NCBI GenBank assembly: GCA_964617565.1
Contig: CAZTYH010000098.1
Location: forward strand, 1-6,289
Source: JAKJGV01 sp964617565
GTDB taxonomy: Bacteria > Verrucomicrobiota > Kiritimatiellia > CAIQIC01 > JAGNIJ01
Direction: 5' to 3'
Length of the DNA: 6,289 nt
Positions 5,014 through 6,289 of this stretch are shown one piece after another. Position numbers and translations under genes: made by a program. Under the pieces are notes generated by a model. It saw only the letters and a program-made list of their open reading frames with translations. It had not been told where the DNA came from and searched no databases. Position 1 is the first letter of the stretch. Each line of letters starts with the position of its first letter.

Positions 5014-6289
5014 ATGGAAAACGTGGATTTGAATCTTGAGAATCTGGACAAGGCGTTTCCCGATCACTTTTCGCCGGAACAGGNNNNNNNNNNNNNNNNN
5101 NNNNNNNNNNNNNNNNNNNNNNNNNNNNNNNNNNNNNNNNNNNNNNNNNNNNNNNNNNNNNNNNNNNNNNNNNNNNNNNNNNNTTGAATCTTGAGAATCT
5201 GGACAAGGCGTTTCCCGATCACTTTTCGCCGGAACAGGTCGCGCGCGCGAAGACCGCATTTCTTAAGCACCTGGCGCTGGAGTCCCACCGCTATTATGGC
5301 GGAAAAATACAAGTCGTACCGAAGATCGGTGCGTTCGGGTTTAATTGGTTCAATGTCTGGTACACGCCGGGCGTATCCAGCGTCTCCACGGCGATTCGAG
5401 ATGATCATGACTCGTCGTATGAGCTCTCCAATCGCGGCAACCTGGTCGCCGTCGTAAGCGATTCGACGAGAGTGCTGGGTGACGGGAATGTGAGTCCGTC
5501 GGGCGGGTTGGGGGTCATGGAAGGGAAGGCGTTCCTGATGAAATATCTCGGGGGAATAGACGCAATTCCCCTCTGCATAGACAGCCGGAACGCTGACGGA
5601 AAAAACGATCCGGATGTCATCATTGATTTCGTAAAGCGGTGCGCGCCGAGTTTCGGCGCGGTGAATCTCGAGGACATTTCGCAACCGAACTGCTATCGCG
5701 TTCTTGATGTATTGCGCGACGCGTGCGAGATCCCTGTCTGGCACGACGATGCACAGGGCACGGGTTGCGTCACGCTTGCGGGTCTCATCAATGCCCTGAA
5801 GGTTGCGGGTAAGGAAATGTCCGATGCGCGCCTTGTCTTTTACGGCGCAGGCGCTTCGAACACAACGATCGCCCGGCTCATTATTTCTGCGGGGGCCGAC
5901 CCATCGCGCGTCATCATGTTCGATACGCGCGGCAGCCTCGGACGTCACCGTGAGGACATCAAGGCAGACACGCGTTTCTACCGCAAGTGGGAGATTTGCG
6001 AACAAACGAATCCGGAGTGTGTGCAAACCATTGAAGAGGCTGTTCGAGGTGCCGATGCGCTGATCGCACTTTCCAAGCCGGGCCCCGATACCGTGAAGGC
6101 CGAGTGGGTAAAAGCGATGGGCCCGAAAGCCATTGTTTTTGCCTGCGCAAATCCGGTTCCGGAAATTTATCCGCATGCCGCGAAACAGGCGGGTGCATAT
6201 ATCGTGGCAACCGGCCGGGGGGATTTTCCGAACCAGGTGAACAATTCCGTCGGGTTCCCGGGCATTTTGAAGGGAGCCCTCATCGTGCG
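5014..6289 (+). CDS. NAD(P)-dependent malic enzyme, N-terminal 373 residues (runs off window; interrupted by an artefactual N gap)
   Basis: Malic enzyme decarboxylates malate to pyruvate, reducing NAD(P)+ and using Mg2+ or Mn2+. After removing the 155 bp of Ns and duplicated flank, the frame is open from the ATG at 5014 (GGAG 5 nt upstream) to the window end: 373 aa with no stop. Catalytic features are the YTPGV motif (Y65), SDSTRVLGDGN (97-107), GGLGVMEGK (112-120, K120 as likely catalytic lysine), metal ligands E168/D169 in VNLEDISQP and D194 in WHDDAQGTG, the Rossmann motif FYGAGAS (224-230), ANPVPEI (327-333) and GRGDFPNQVNNSVGFPG (349-365). An acidic D252 ends the second Rossmann strand; coenzyme choice is not decidable here. 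The short N-terminus before YTPGV and the compact spacing suggest the short bacterial form rather than the eukaryote-like one. Whether a phosphotransacetylase-like C-terminal domain follows, as in MaeB, is not visible. No clear promoter is seen in the 52 bp after the terminator. Confidence 0.94.
5029..5238. other. Assembly gap 2: 100 Ns between two identical 55-bp copies
   Basis: Positions 5084-5183 are exactly 100 Ns, flanked by identical 55-bp sequences at 5029-5083 and 5184-5238. Removing the Ns and one copy joins the malic enzyme N-terminus to its body in a single frame; taken literally, the 155 extra bases break it. It has the same geometry as gap 1, so it is the same kind of contig-overlap artefact. 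Confidence 0.95.

Noticed and set aside
4764..5051. Minus-strand open frame through the palindromic repeat, with peptide phrases such as PLPLGEG and LSLWERAGVRV
   Set aside because: These phrases are simply translations of the CCCTCTCCC-type repeat and are familiar as spurious hypothetical proteins. There is no ribosome binding site or domain.
5064..6176. Minus-strand open frame (370 aa) opposite the malic enzyme
   Set aside because: It reads through the N gap and is antisense to conserved malic enzyme motifs.

Overview
The window looks like a piece of a draft chromosome, probably a metagenome-assembled genome, from a Gram-negative bacterium. The Gram-negative reading rests on one gene: a secreted beta-barrel protein with a signal peptide and a C-terminal aromatic residue. 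I cannot name the phylum. The gene content is mainly housekeeping: flavin-dependent thymidylate synthase (ThyX), aconitase A, a thioredoxin-like [2Fe-2S] ferredoxin, a stand-alone EF-Tu domain 2-like protein and a malic enzyme. I found no CRISPR array, tRNA, rRNA, insertion sequence or phage gene, and no convincing new multi-gene system.

Layout, left to right. Positions 1-224 (minus) hold the start of thyX, cut by the window edge. Positions 303-3151 (minus) hold a complete acnA, interrupted only by an assembly gap. acnA and thyX point the same way, 78 bp apart, with a small hairpin between them. Positions 3152-3367 are a divergent intergenic region with a plausible acnA promoter. On the plus strand follow the outer-membrane barrel gene (3368-4132), the ferredoxin gene (4153-4449) and the EF-Tu domain 2-like gene (4523-4780). 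Next come a 153-bp palindromic repeat element (4783-4935) and an intrinsic terminator (4925-4961) that shares sequence with the element's right end. A malic enzyme gene starts at 5014 and runs off the right edge.

The most important correction for anyone using this sequence concerns the two runs of 100 Ns (2865-2964 and 5084-5183). Each is flanked by identical 55-bp copies. Removing the Ns and one copy (155 bp) at each place restores one open reading frame for both acnA (897 aa) and the malic enzyme (373 aa visible). The gaps are therefore almost certainly scaffolding artefacts between contigs that overlap by 55 bases. The true sequence would be about 5,979 bp with no missing bases, and neither gene is broken.

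Functionally, aconitase (citrate to isocitrate) and malic enzyme (malate to pyruvate) both belong to central carbon metabolism but sit in separate transcription units here. ThyX makes dTMP. The barrel-ferredoxin pair is only 20 bp apart and probably co-transcribed; its purpose is not evident.
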